Origin: JAAFIP01 sp031428975
GTDB taxonomy: Bacteria; Pseudomonadota; Gammaproteobacteria; Burkholderiales; Burkholderiaceae_C
Direction: 5' to 3'
Assembly (NCBI GenBank): GCA_031428975.1
Contig: JANOYR010000131.1
Span: forward strand, 1-29,725
DNA length: 29,725 nt
This document shows positions 7,923 to 15,254 of this stretch, piece by piece. The notes under the pieces were generated by a model. It was not told where the DNA came from. It did not search any database and saw only the letters and a program-made list of their open reading frames with translations. Position 1 is the first letter of the stretch. Every line of letters begins with the position of its first letter. Position numbers and translations under genes: made by a program.

Positions 7923-9110
7923 ATGAGCCGTGAAGTTGTTGTTGTCAGTGCTGTGCGTACCGCTATTGGCACGTATGGCGGTAGCCTTAAAGACATTGCG
8001 CCGATTGATTTGGCATCCGCTGTGGTGCGCGAGTCGCTGGCGCGGGCGCAGGTGGCGGGCGCTGATGTGGGGCATGTGGTGTTTGGCCATGTGGTGAACA
8101 CTGAGCCGCGCGATATGTATTTGTCGCGGGTGGCGGCGGTCAATGGCGGTTGTGCCGAGGGCACGCCAGCGTTTAACGTCAACCGCTTGTGCGGCTCGGG
8201 CTTACAGGCCATTATTTCGGCCAGCCAGTCGATTCTTTTGGGCGATGCCGATGTGGCCATTGGCGGGGGCGCTGAAAACATGAGCCGTGGGCCCTACGCA
8301 TCGCTAAGCGCACGCTGGGGCGCACGCATGGGCGACAGCAAAATGGTCGACATGGTGGTGGGCGCACTGCACGACCCGTTTCACAGCATCCACATGGGCG
8401 TGACAGCGGAAAACATTGCTGCCAAATGGGGCATCAGCCGCGAGCAACAAGATGCGTTGGCAGTAGAAAGCCACCAACGCGCCCAACGCGCCACCGAAGA
8501 AGGCCGCTTTACAACGCAAATTTTGCCGATCATGCTCAAAAGCAAAAAAGGCGATGTGGCCTATGCCACCGACGAGCATTTTCGCCCCAACTGCAAGATG
8601 GAAGACATGGCCAAGCTCAAGCCAGTGTTCATCAAAGAAAACGGCACGGTCACCGCGGGCAATGCCTCGGGCATTAACGATGCAGCCGCTGCCGTGGTGC
8701 TCATGGAAGCTGGCGCGGCCAAAGCACGCGGTTTGCAGCCTATGGCACGCTTGGTGGCCTATGCCCACGCAGGCGTAGACCCTAAATTCATGGGCATTGG
8801 CCCTGTGCCCGCGACCCAGCTGGCGCTTAAAAAAGCAGGGCTGAGTGTGCAAGATTTGGATGTGATCGAGGCCAACGAAGCCTTTGCCGCCCAAGCCTGC
8901 GCCGTTACCCGCGATCTGGGGCTAGACCCGGCCAAGGTCAACCCCAATGGCTCGGGCATCTCGCTAGGTCACCCCATTGGCGCAACAGGGGCCTTGATTA
9001 CCGTCAAAGCCTTGTATGAGTTGCAGCGCATTGGCGGGCGCTATGCTTTGGTGACCATGTGCATTGGCGGTGGGCAAGGCATTGCGGCGATTTTTGAGCG
9101 TGTGGGCTAA
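7923..9110 (+). CDS. bktB: beta-ketothiolase BktB (acetyl-CoA C-acyltransferase)
   Basis: Condenses two acyl-CoA molecules, or cleaves 3-ketoacyl-CoA; BktB accepts longer substrates than PhaA, for example forming 3-ketovaleryl-CoA for polyhydroxyalkanoate copolymers. At 395 residues it closely follows Cupriavidus BktB from MSREVVVVSAVRTAIGT to the end. The catalytic cysteine Cys90 is in NRLCGSGLQAI, His350 in GHPIGATG and Cys380 in CIGGGQG. An AGGAG site at 7911-7915 supports the ATG. It is a monocistronic-looking gene with about 150 bp of spacer upstream. No other PHA genes lie in the window. Confidence 0.92.
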   Translation: MSREVVVVSAVRTAIGTYGGSLKDIAPIDLASAVVRESLARAQVAGADVGHVVFGHVVNTEPRDMYLSRVAAVNGGCAEGTPAFNVNRLCGSGLQAIISASQSILLGDADVAIGGGAENMSRGPYASLSARWGARMGDSKMVDMVVGALHDPFHSIHMGVTAENIAAKWGISREQQDALAVESHQRAQRATEEGRFTTQILPIMLKSKKGDVAYATDEHFRPNCKMEDMAKLKPVFIKENGTVTAGNASGINDAAAAVVLMEAGAAKARGLQPMARLVAYAHAGVDPKFMGIGPVPATQLALKKAGLSVQDLDVIEANEAFAAQACAVTRDLGLDPAKVNPNGSGISLGHPIGATGALITVKALYELQRIGGRYALVTMCIGGGQGIAAIFERVG

Positions 9111-9156
9111 TACCCGTTTTGCCCATCGAAGCAGCGCAATCCATTGACGGATCAAC

Positions 9157-9630
9157 ATGGGTTTAACCAAGCATTCCAACACAGGTCTAAGCCCAGCGCG
9201 GTGGGCGCTTGTGTTGGGTTACGCGGGTTTGATTCCGTTTGTGGCTTTAGCACTTGCCGTATGGTGGCTAAGCCCCGCTTGGGGCGCCAAATGTGCTTTC
9301 GGCCTACTGGCTTACAGCGCCACTATTCTTAGTTTTGTGGGCGCAATCCATTGGGGGTTGGCCATGCGCGACGCAAGCCCTTCCCCTGGTTTGCTGGCTT
9401 GGGGGGTTATACCCAGTTTGATCGCCTGGATCGCCCTGCTGCTGCCAGCCCCTGCGGGTCTGTGGCTCGTCTCCATCGCTTTGTGGTTGTGCTTTGCCGT
9501 AGACCGCCGGATTTATCCGAAATTTGGGCTGCAATCCTGGCTGGGCATGCGCTTAAGGCTCACTGCCGTTGCCAGCATATGCTGCAGCGCAGTGGCTCTG
9601 GCGTTAAACTCAAGTCTTATTTCACTTTGA
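9157..9630 (+). CDS. DUF3429 family membrane protein
   Basis: 157-residue integral membrane protein of the DUF3429 family; function unknown. About four to five hydrophobic helices are visible: ALVLGYAGLIPFVALALAVWW, CAFGLLAYSATILSFVGAIHWG, LLAWGVIPSLIAWIALLLPA, LWLVSIALWLCFAVDR, and a C-terminal one. The FVGAIHWGLAMR motif is typical of the family. It starts 46 bases after bktB on the same strand and could share its transcript, though nothing links the functions. Confidence 0.78.
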   Translation: MGLTKHSNTGLSPARWALVLGYAGLIPFVALALAVWWLSPAWGAKCAFGLLAYSATILSFVGAIHWGLAMRDASPSPGLLAWGVIPSLIAWIALLLPAPAGLWLVSIALWLCFAVDRRIYPKFGLQSWLGMRLRLTAVASICCSAVALALNSSLISL

Positions 9631-9644
9631 CAGCCAGTTCCCCC

Positions 9645-9899
9645 ATGCCCACTACCAACACCGCACAGCGCCCAGAGCTGCCCGACCACCTGAGCGTAGA
9701 CCCGCGCAGCCCACACCATGTGGCTGCCATTTTTGAGCACGATATTGGCATCACCCTGAACGACAAAGAGCGCGACGATGTGAGCGAATACTGCATCAGC
9801 GAAGGCTGGGTGCGCGTGCCCGCTGGCAAAACAGTGGACCGCAAAGGCCAACCCTTGCTCATTAAGCTCAAGGGGTCTGTGCAGGCTTTTTATCGGTAG
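9645..9899 (+). CDS. DUF3297 family protein
   Basis: 84-residue soluble protein of the DUF3297 family; no known function. It shows the full family pattern: RPELPDHLSVDPRSPHHVAA, DIGITLNDKERDDVSEYC, SEGWVRVPAGKTVDRKG and LLIKLKGSVQAF. The ATG at 9645 gives exactly the family length, so the longer open frame upstream (from 9351) was rejected. It lies 14 bases after the DUF3429 gene and converges on glmS, with hairpin repeat copy 2 between them. Confidence 0.82.
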   Translation: MPTTNTAQRPELPDHLSVDPRSPHHVAAIFEHDIGITLNDKERDDVSEYCISEGWVRVPAGKTVDRKGQPLLIKLKGSVQAFYR

Positions 9900-9924
9900 G
9901 TAGTGAGCGCCCACCAAGCTGCCA

Positions 9925-10024
9925 GACTCAGTGTGGTGGTGCTACTTCAGCGCAGCGGCATCAAGGAGGAGGCCAAGAGCCGGGGGACAGCTGCGGAGCT
10001 GAAGTAACGCCGCCGCACTGAGTC
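9925..10024. terminator. hairpin repeat element, copy 2, at a convergent junction
   Basis: Arms at 9925-9951 and 9998-10024 (27 nt each) are complementary except at four positions. Three are G-U pairs on the plus-strand RNA; the fourth, C-A on this strand, is G-U on the other. The core CAGCGGCATCAAGGAGGAGG ... GCCGGGGGACAGC matches copy 1 (4955-5004, inverted) almost base for base, but the arms are unrelated in sequence. It sits between the convergent DUF3297 and glmS genes, consistent with a bidirectional terminator. Confidence 0.7.
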
Positions 10025-10050
10025 CATACAAAAGTCAGCCAGATAAACGA

Positions 10051-11964
10051 TCACTCCACCGTCACAGATTTCGCCAAATTCCGTGGTTTGTCCACATCCG
10101 TGCCCCTTGCGCACGCGGTGTGGTAGCTGAGCAATTGCAGCGGCACCACATGCAAGATGGGCGATAACGCGCCGTAATGTTCGGGCATGCGGATGACGTG
10201 CAGGCCTTCGGCATTTTCTATTTTGGTGTCGGCATCGGCCAACACATAAAGCACGCCGCCTCGGGCGCGGACTTCTTGAATGTTGCTTTTGAGCTTTTCT
10301 AGCAAGCTGTCGTTGGGCGCAACGGTTACCACGGGCATGGCACTGGTTACCAAGGCCAGCGGGCCGTGTTTGAGCTCGCCTGCGGCATAGGCTTCGGCGT
10401 GGATGTAGGTGATTTCTTTGAGCTTCAAAGCGCCTTCTAGGGCAATAGGGTAGTGCAATCCTCGTCCTAAAAAGAGAGCGTTTTCGCATTTGGCAAAGTC
10501 GTCGGCCCAGGCGATGATTTGTGGCTCTAGCGCCAGCACGCTTTGCAGGGCTACGGGCAGGTGGCGCATGGCGACTAGGTGTTTGGCTTCTTCTTCGTCG
10601 CTTAGGCGGCCCTTGGTTTGCGCCAAGGCCAGCGTCAGCAAAAACAAGCCCGCCAGCTGGGTGGTGAAGGCCTTGGTGGAGGCCACGCCAATCTCGACCC
10701 CTGCGCGGGTGATGTAGGCGTGTTTGCATTCGCGCACCATGGCGCTGGTGGCCACGTTGCAAATAGTGAGGGTGTGCTCCATGCCCTGGGCGCGGGCGTG
10801 TTTGAGGGCGGCCAGTGTGTCGGCCGTTTCGCCCGACTGGGTGATGGTGACCACCAAGGTTTTGGGGTTGGGCACGGAGTCGCGGTAGCGGTATTCACTG
10901 GCAATTTCTACGCTGCACGGGATTTTGGCGATAGATTCGAGCCAATACTTGGCCACCGAGCCACTGTAGTAGCTGGTGCCGCAGGCCAAAATCAAGACGT
11001 TGTCAATGGCTTTGAAGGTACTAAAAGCACCATCACCGAACAATTCTGGCGTGATGGCCACCACGCCCTCGAGCGTATCGCCAATAGCGCGGGGCTGCTC
11101 AAAAATTTCTTTTTGCATGTAATGGCGGTAAGGCCCCAGCTCGGCTGCGCCGCTGTGCACGTTGACGGTTTTCACCTCGCGTGTGACGGCTTTGTAGTCT
11201 TTGCCAATCACCCAGTATTTGCCCAGCTGCAAATCGACCATGTCGCCTTCTTCTAGGTACATGATCTGGTTGGTCACTCCTGCCAAGGCCATGGCGTCGC
11301 TGGCCAAAAAGAATTCACCTGCTCCCGCATCGGTGCCCACGCCCAAAATCAGCGGTGAGCCTGCGCGCGCGCCAATTAGGCGGTGCGGCTCGTCTTTGTG
11401 CAGCACGCCAATGGCGTAGGCGCCGTGCAGCTTGGCGGTGGCGGCTTTGACCGCCTCAAACAAATCTCCGTCGTAGAGCGAATCAACCAAATGGGCGATC
11501 ACCTCGGTGTCGGTTTGGCTGAAAAATTCGTAGCCCTGCACTTCGAGGTCTAGCCGCAAGGATTCATAGTTTTCAATGATGCCGTTGTGCACCACGCCCA
11601 CACGCGGGGCACGGGGGCTGAGGCCTTCAAAGCTGGCAAAGGTGGATTCGGGCACCGACGATGGGCCCGCGCTGAAATGCGGGTGGGCGTTGTGCACGGC
11701 AGGCACGCCGTGGGTGGCCCAGCGGGTGTGCGCTATGCCGGTGTGGCCTTCAAAAGCAATGCCTTGGGCTGCGTCAGCCGCAATTTGCGCATCTAGCTCG
11801 GCCACGCGGCTGGTGGTGCGGGCGCGCTTGAGGCCACCGCCGCTTTGCTGGGTGTGAATGGCCACGCCGCAGGAGTCGTAGCCGCGGTATTCAAGGCGTT
11901 GCAAGCCTTGCACCAGAATAGGGACGATATTGCGATGGGATACTGCGCCGACGATGCCACACAT
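10051..11964 (-). CDS. glmS: glutamine--fructose-6-phosphate aminotransferase (isomerizing)
   Basis: Makes glucosamine 6-phosphate from fructose 6-phosphate and glutamine, the first step toward UDP-GlcNAc for peptidoglycan and LPS. The start MCGIVGAVSHRN puts the glutaminase nucleophile at Cys2 once Met is removed. An AGGAG site eight bases upstream of the ATG at 11962-11964 confirms it, so the longer open frame to 12135 is not used. The glutaminase domain spans residues 1-250 (RGYDSCGVA, HTRWATHG, GVVHNGIIENY). Two SIS sugar-isomerase domains follow (ILACGTSYYSG, ITQSGETADTLAAL, GRGLHYPIALEGALKLKEITYIHAEAY). It ends in KPRNLAKSVTVE. At 637 residues it is slightly longer than the usual ~610. 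No glmS ribozyme-like leader was recognised. Confidence 0.95.
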   Translation of the reverse strand: MCGIVGAVSHRNIVPILVQGLQRLEYRGYDSCGVAIHTQQSGGGLKRARTTSRVAELDAQIAADAAQGIAFEGHTGIAHTRWATHGVPAVHNAHPHFSAGPSSVPESTFASFEGLSPRAPRVGVVHNGIIENYESLRLDLEVQGYEFFSQTDTEVIAHLVDSLYDGDLFEAVKAATAKLHGAYAIGVLHKDEPHRLIGARAGSPLILGVGTDAGAGEFFLASDAMALAGVTNQIMYLEEGDMVDLQLGKYWVIGKDYKAVTREVKTVNVHSGAAELGPYRHYMQKEIFEQPRAIGDTLEGVVAITPELFGDGAFSTFKAIDNVLILACGTSYYSGSVAKYWLESIAKIPCSVEIASEYRYRDSVPNPKTLVVTITQSGETADTLAALKHARAQGMEHTLTICNVATSAMVRECKHAYITRAGVEIGVASTKAFTTQLAGLFLLTLALAQTKGRLSDEEEAKHLVAMRHLPVALQSVLALEPQIIAWADDFAKCENALFLGRGLHYPIALEGALKLKEITYIHAEAYAAGELKHGPLALVTSAMPVVTVAPNDSLLEKLKSNIQEVRARGGVLYVLADADTKIENAEGLHVIRMPEHYGALSPILHVVPLQLLSYHTACARGTDVDKPRNLAKSVTVE

Positions 11965-12051
11965 GGTGTTTGCTCCTGAGTTGATGGGCCGCTTCAAGGG
12001 TTTGAAGCAGCATGGATGCGACTGTATGCCTGTCGGTGAAAAATATCTCGT

Positions 12052-12096
12052 TGAAATTTCGCTGAAATTGACATTAAATTTCATTAACATGATAAT
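12052..12096 (+). promoter_or_regulatory. sigma70-type promoter of the Lrp/AsnC gene with an overlapping inverted repeat
   Basis: A perfect -35 TTGACA (12068-12073) is followed after 17 bases by GATAAT (12091-12096), predicting a start near 12103 and a ~24-nt leader. TGAAATTT at 12052-12059 is repeated inverted as AAATTTCA at 12076-12083, straddling the -35. This could be an autoregulatory Lrp/AsnC site that also affects the divergent glmS. Confidence 0.7.
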
Positions 12097-12126
12097 TTGA
12101 TTAAATATTTCATATTTAACCAATAA

Positions 12127-12618
12127 ATGAACCATTTATCATTCATAGATTTCGACACCACCGATCTGCGCATCCTAGACCAGCTGCAAACCGATGCCTC
12201 GCAAAGCAACCAAGCATTGGCCGAAAAGGTGCATATATCGCCCCCCACCTGCCTGCGCCGCGTCAAGCGCTTGGTGGATGCGGGCGTGGTGGAGCGGCAA
12301 ATTTGCCTGCTGAACCCGCAAAAGCTCAAGTCCATCACGGGCAGTGGCTTAACCGCCATCGTAGAAGTCAGCTTGGTGGCGCAAACCGAGGAACTGCTGG
12401 CAGCTTTTGAGGCACGCATCGCGCCCGAGCAGGCGGTGGGGCAGTGTTACCGCGTAAGCCCAGGGCCCGATTTTGTATTGGTGGTGAACACCGCCGACAT
12501 GCAGGGCTACCACGCACTGGCGCAGCGGGTGTTTACCTTTGACGCGCAGGTGCGCAACGTGAAAGCCTTTTTCAGCGTGTCGCGCAGCAAGTTTGCGCCG
12601 CGTTTGCCTATCTTTTAG
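12127..12618 (+). CDS. Lrp/AsnC family transcriptional regulator
   Basis: 163-residue feast/famine-type regulator. The N-terminal helix-turn-helix is FDTTDLRILDQLQTDASQSN then LAEKVHISPPTCLRRVKRL (residues ~9-55). A linker with GVVERQICLLNPQKL follows, and then a RAM/ACT-like effector domain (TAIVEVSL ... VGQCYRVSPGPDFVLVV ... VRNVKAFFSVSRSK). It should bind DNA as an oligomer in response to an amino acid or related ligand. It is divergent from glmS across a 162-bp AT-rich spacer and has its own strong promoter there, suggesting control of itself and possibly glmS. A dispersed repeat copy begins five bases after its stop codon. Confidence 0.88.
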   Translation: MNHLSFIDFDTTDLRILDQLQTDASQSNQALAEKVHISPPTCLRRVKRLVDAGVVERQICLLNPQKLKSITGSGLTAIVEVSLVAQTEELLAAFEARIAPEQAVGQCYRVSPGPDFVLVVNTADMQGYHALAQRVFTFDAQVRNVKAFFSVSRSKFAPRLPIF

Positions 12619-12622
12619 GGCT

Positions 12623-12654
12623 ATGTCACGGTGCTATGGTCATAGCTTGCTATG
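12623..12654 (-). repeat. dispersed 44-bp repeat, copy F (partial) at the lrp 3' end
   Basis: On the minus strand it reads CATAGCAAGCTATGACCATA then GCACCGTGACAT, matching copy A at about 26 of 32 columns. It contains the ATAGC-AA-GCTAT palindrome also present in copy B. It starts five bases after the lrp stop codon. The part of the element beyond GTGACAT is missing here. Confidence 0.65.
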
Positions 12655-12738
12655 TATTTTGTGGTGTTTTTTGAACGGTTGTGGCCTAGCTGGCGTTGGT
12701 TAACAAGACATCCATGCGCCAGCCAAGCCCCAGCGGAG

Positions 12739-12853
12739 AGCCTTGTGTGCGGGATGGAGAAATTCTGGGTGATCCGCGCGGAACTAAAGCCAGCCGACTA
12801 CTCAAAAAACCGCGTGACCTCACACAGTATTTATCCATCCCGCACACAAGGCT
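12739..12853. mobile_element. 115-bp inverted-repeat-bounded element (MITE-like)
   Basis: The 20-base end at 12739-12758 (AGCCTTGTGTGCGGGATGGA) recurs perfectly inverted at 12834-12853. The 75 bases between contain no credible gene. Together with repeat copy F this fills the 337-bp gap between lrp and the EamA remnant. Long, perfect terminal repeats around a short non-coding body suggest a miniature transposable element or a structured RNA. No target duplication was identified. Confidence 0.5.
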
Positions 12854-12955
12854 AGGCCGCAGCCCACCCACAATGAGCGAAACGCATCACAATCCACAAC
12901 TTATAATTAAAAAGGCCAATGTCGCCGTAAATTAGACATAGTACGCTACTAAAAA

Positions 12956-13379
12956 ATGAGCAAACCCGCCTTTTCCCGCCCCCAAGCCATTGCCATTTTG
13001 CACTTCTTGGGGGTCATGTTTGGTGCAAACCACATTGCAGCGCGGATTGCGTTTGACCACGGCGTGGGGTTGTCGGTGGCGGTGCTGGTGCGCTCTGGGG
13101 TCACGGCCTTGGTGCTGCTGGGCCTTGGGCGGCAAAGCGCCGGGCGTGCGGGCGCTGGCCTTCATGGGCATTATCTTGATTGGCTTGGCGTTTGCGCTCG
13201 ATGCGCCCGACCGCTTGGCGGGCGTGGCCACAGGCGCACCCGCTGCCAACATCGAGCCCATAGCCGCGCTGGTCATGGGCTGGCTGATTTTGAACCAAGC
13301 GCTCAAAGCCTCCCAAATAGTCGGGGCTTTGATTGTGATGGGCGGTATTGTTTTGCTGGCTTCGCAGCCCAGGCGTTAG
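12956..13379 (+). pseudogene. EamA/DMT-family transporter remnant
   Basis: Broken drug/metabolite transporter gene. The frame from ATG 12956 gives a normal EamA N-terminus (FLGVMFGANHIAARIAF ... VLVRSGVTALVLLGLG) and then loses meaning near 13130. From there the next frame (position 13128 onward) continues with ALAFMGIILIGLAFALDAPD. It then jumps to the normal C-terminal repeat, NIEPIAALVMGWLIL and QIVGALIVMGGIVLLASQP, ending at 13379. Intact family members have about 300 residues and ten helices. Here only about 140 codons remain, so at least two internal stretches have been deleted, one with a frameshift. It lies directly beside the restriction-modification genes, so the damage may date from that insertion. 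Confidence 0.75.
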
Positions 13380-13411
13380 GCGCAACAAAGAAATCCGACA
13401 AAACCTAAGCC

Positions 13412-14302
13412 CTATAACCAACCTAAGGATCTGCCAATTACCATTTCAGACATATTGGTATGGTGCGTATTTTTCATTGAAATTAGTTTTGTTTTAAATT
13501 TGTAGGTGTCAGCTAACCTCTGAACTTCAATCGTATTGTCATATGTCATAACGAAATCTCCCGCTAAGGTTTGACAAAATTGGAATAGCGCGTCGTGGTT
13601 TAGTTCATGGTGGTTGTATAGCCTTTTGCCAGCATTTTTGCCGCCCGCGGTGTAAGGGGGATCCACAAAAAATACACACTGTTTATCGTCTTGGTATGCA
13701 CGAGTGGCATCAAGCGCATCACTGGTCAGAATAGTTAGCCTATGCCGCACAAAATGCAGCGCGTTTAGTCGCTTTGCAAGGGTTTGTGGATACCATCTTG
13801 ATGTCAAGCCTTTGCCGGACTCACCTGATTTGATAAGACCCGATCCGTTGGCTAAGATTCCACCGTGAAAGGTTCTGTTTTTCAAAATAGTGTTAAAAGC
13901 AACAGACATTTGATCTGGCGGTTTTTGTGCCAATTGGTATTTGACCGCTTCTATGTTCAAATCAAAATTCAGTATTCTTTGTGCCAGTTCTGGGGCATGG
14001 CCTTGAACTATTGTTTGCCACACAGCAGAAACCTCGCTGTCTAGCTCAATCAAAACAGCGTGGTCAACCCAATTTTCACACACAGCAGTCAAAGCAATCG
14101 TTGCTCCACCGGCAAAAGGCTCAACTAATATTCGCGGTGAAACAGTCAAACTGGACATCCAACGTCTAAATGCAGGAACAAACCAAGTTTTGCCCCCAGG
14201 ATACCTAAACGGACTCCTGTGTGGAACTGAGGCAACGTTTACTGAGCCACTCGATGCTATTGCATCTTGTATAACAGTGGTTTCAAAAAAATGCTGCTGC
14301 AC
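13412..14302 (-). CDS. D12-class DNA N6-adenine methyltransferase
   Basis: 296-residue Dam-like methyltransferase that transfers a methyl group from S-adenosylmethionine to adenine N6. PFRYPGGK (residues 31-38) and EPFAGGA (61-67) form the SAM-binding region. DPPYTAGG (214-221) is catalytic motif IV of the adenine class, and NRTFHGG and TSRWYPQTLAKRL are typical of D12 enzymes. The start is a GTG at 14300-14302 with GCGGAG just upstream, immediately after the TAA of the restriction gene, so translation is coupled. It presumably protects the host from the NotI-family enzyme encoded before it. The region is visibly more AT-rich than the flanking genes, a sign of transfer. It could also be a stand-alone methylase, but the tandem makes that unlikely. 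Confidence 0.85.
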   Translation of the reverse strand: MQQHFFETTVIQDAIASSGSVNVASVPHRSPFRYPGGKTWFVPAFRRWMSSLTVSPRILVEPFAGGATIALTAVCENWVDHAVLIELDSEVSAVWQTIVQGHAPELAQRILNFDLNIEAVKYQLAQKPPDQMSVAFNTILKNRTFHGGILANGSGLIKSGESGKGLTSRWYPQTLAKRLNALHFVRHRLTILTSDALDATRAYQDDKQCVFFVDPPYTAGGKNAGKRLYNHHELNHDALFQFCQTLAGDFVMTYDNTIEVQRLADTYKFKTKLISMKNTHHTNMSEMVIGRSLGWL

Positions 14303-14304
14303 GG

Positions 14305-15216
14305 TTACTCCGCAAAAGGATTGTCTATCAAGCGGATACTCGGGGCGCTTTCCATTTTTTCATCGAGTTTGGCTTGTAATTGGCCTAGAAATGACGGCAA
14401 AGAGCCTGCCTTGGTTGTAGTGATACGAACCAGTGCTTCGTCGAACAATGTGAAAACTTCGTCTACCTTGCAGAGCTCGTACTGCCCTGACACATCATTT
14501 TTTATCAAATCATAAACAAACCACGCGACTGATGCATCTTCTTTAGCTACTCTATTGAGAGTGGGCAATGTATTGAAAAATGCTCGACTCAAGGCCACTG
14601 CAGATTTTTTATTCCACTCGTTAAGAATTCCTCCTTTAAACATCAACTGTGGCGCTAAGCGTTTGCGAGATGACGACAAATAATCCGGCCGAGGAAAGTT
14701 AGGCTGTCCCGTCCAATCCATGCCTGCTCTCTTTGTTGGATCGGCCATGAAATACTCAAACGGCTCGCGCACATTGCCAGATATGTAAACAGCCTGAACT
14801 TCCAATGCTCCGAAGTCAATGACTCTTTCATTTTGGTCGTATGCGACTAGTACTACGTCAATATTCCCGGCGGATTTGCCGTGAGCATCTGATAAACGCA
14901 CCTCCGTCAGCGAACTCCAGCGCACCCCATCTGCAAAGAAAAAACTTGCTGCATCGGCAGTTATCAACCAATCTTGTCTGAATCTGACTGGGCATGTAAT
15001 TGCAGGACTACCATCATGAAATACGCTGCAAACTCCCAAAGGATTTTTTGCCTTGTCTTTGGTGCAATTCGGTACTTTGTTGTTGTACGGACAAAGTTGA
15101 TTTTTTCTCGCTGCCACTGCTTTAACACTTTGATCATGAATCGTGTATCCAAATACCTCAGCGAGAGGCTGAATTTGTTTGTCTATTTTGTTCATGTCGA
15201 ATTGGGAAATGTGCAT
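14305..15216 (-). CDS. NotI-family type II restriction endonuclease
   Basis: 303-residue endonuclease resembling NotI. Four cysteines (Cys42, 51, 63, 75) occur in the motif LCPYNNKVPNCTKDK ... GVCSVFHDG ... ITCPVRFRQDWL, matching the iron-binding Cys4 site of NotI. The PD-(D/E)XK-type core is GNIDVVLVAYD (Asp120) followed by ALEVQAVYISGNVR (Glu139, Gln141), the NotI variant with Gln in place of Lys. It cuts DNA; the recognition sequence is not readable. The ATG at 15214-15216 has no clear ribosome binding site, and an internal ATG at residue 8 is possible. It lies 38 bases after glmU on the same strand, with the methylase directly downstream. Base composition is AT-richer than its surroundings. 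Confidence 0.82.
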   Translation of the reverse strand: MHISQFDMNKIDKQIQPLAEVFGYTIHDQSVKAVAARKNQLCPYNNKVPNCTKDKAKNPLGVCSVFHDGSPAITCPVRFRQDWLITADAASFFFADGVRWSSLTEVRLSDAHGKSAGNIDVVLVAYDQNERVIDFGALEVQAVYISGNVREPFEYFMADPTKRAGMDWTGQPNFPRPDYLSSSRKRLAPQLMFKGGILNEWNKKSAVALSRAFFNTLPTLNRVAKEDASVAWFVYDLIKNDVSGQYELCKVDEVFTLFDEALVRITTTKAGSLPSFLGQLQAKLDEKMESAPSIRLIDNPFAE

Positions 15217-15254
15217 TTATTGAAATTTGTAATTGCAGTGTAGCAGTCGAAGTT

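Noticed and set aside
8304..8894. 196-codon minus-strand open frame within bktB
   Set aside because: Pure shadow of the thiolase gene; composition rich in His/Ala/Cys as expected for an antisense frame of GC-rich DNA.
10055..10083. Possible further copy of the 44-bp repeat at the glmS 3' end (ACCGTCACAG ... CCAAATT)
   Set aside because: The blocks occur in the wrong relative orientation and the residues are the conserved GlmS C-terminus, so chance is the better explanation.
11965..12126. glmS ribozyme or riboswitch in the glmS leader
   Set aside because: The leader is AT-rich with simple repeats, no ribozyme core is recognisable, and the class is not expected in proteobacteria.
12739..12853. 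Integron attC-like site
   Set aside because: The paired ends are too long and too perfect, and lack the GTTRRRY/RYYYAAC core expected of attC sites.
12696..12935. 79-codon plus-strand frame across the 115-bp inverted-repeat element
   Set aside because: Coding is explained by the lack of stops in the repeat; no homology recognised and no proper start context.
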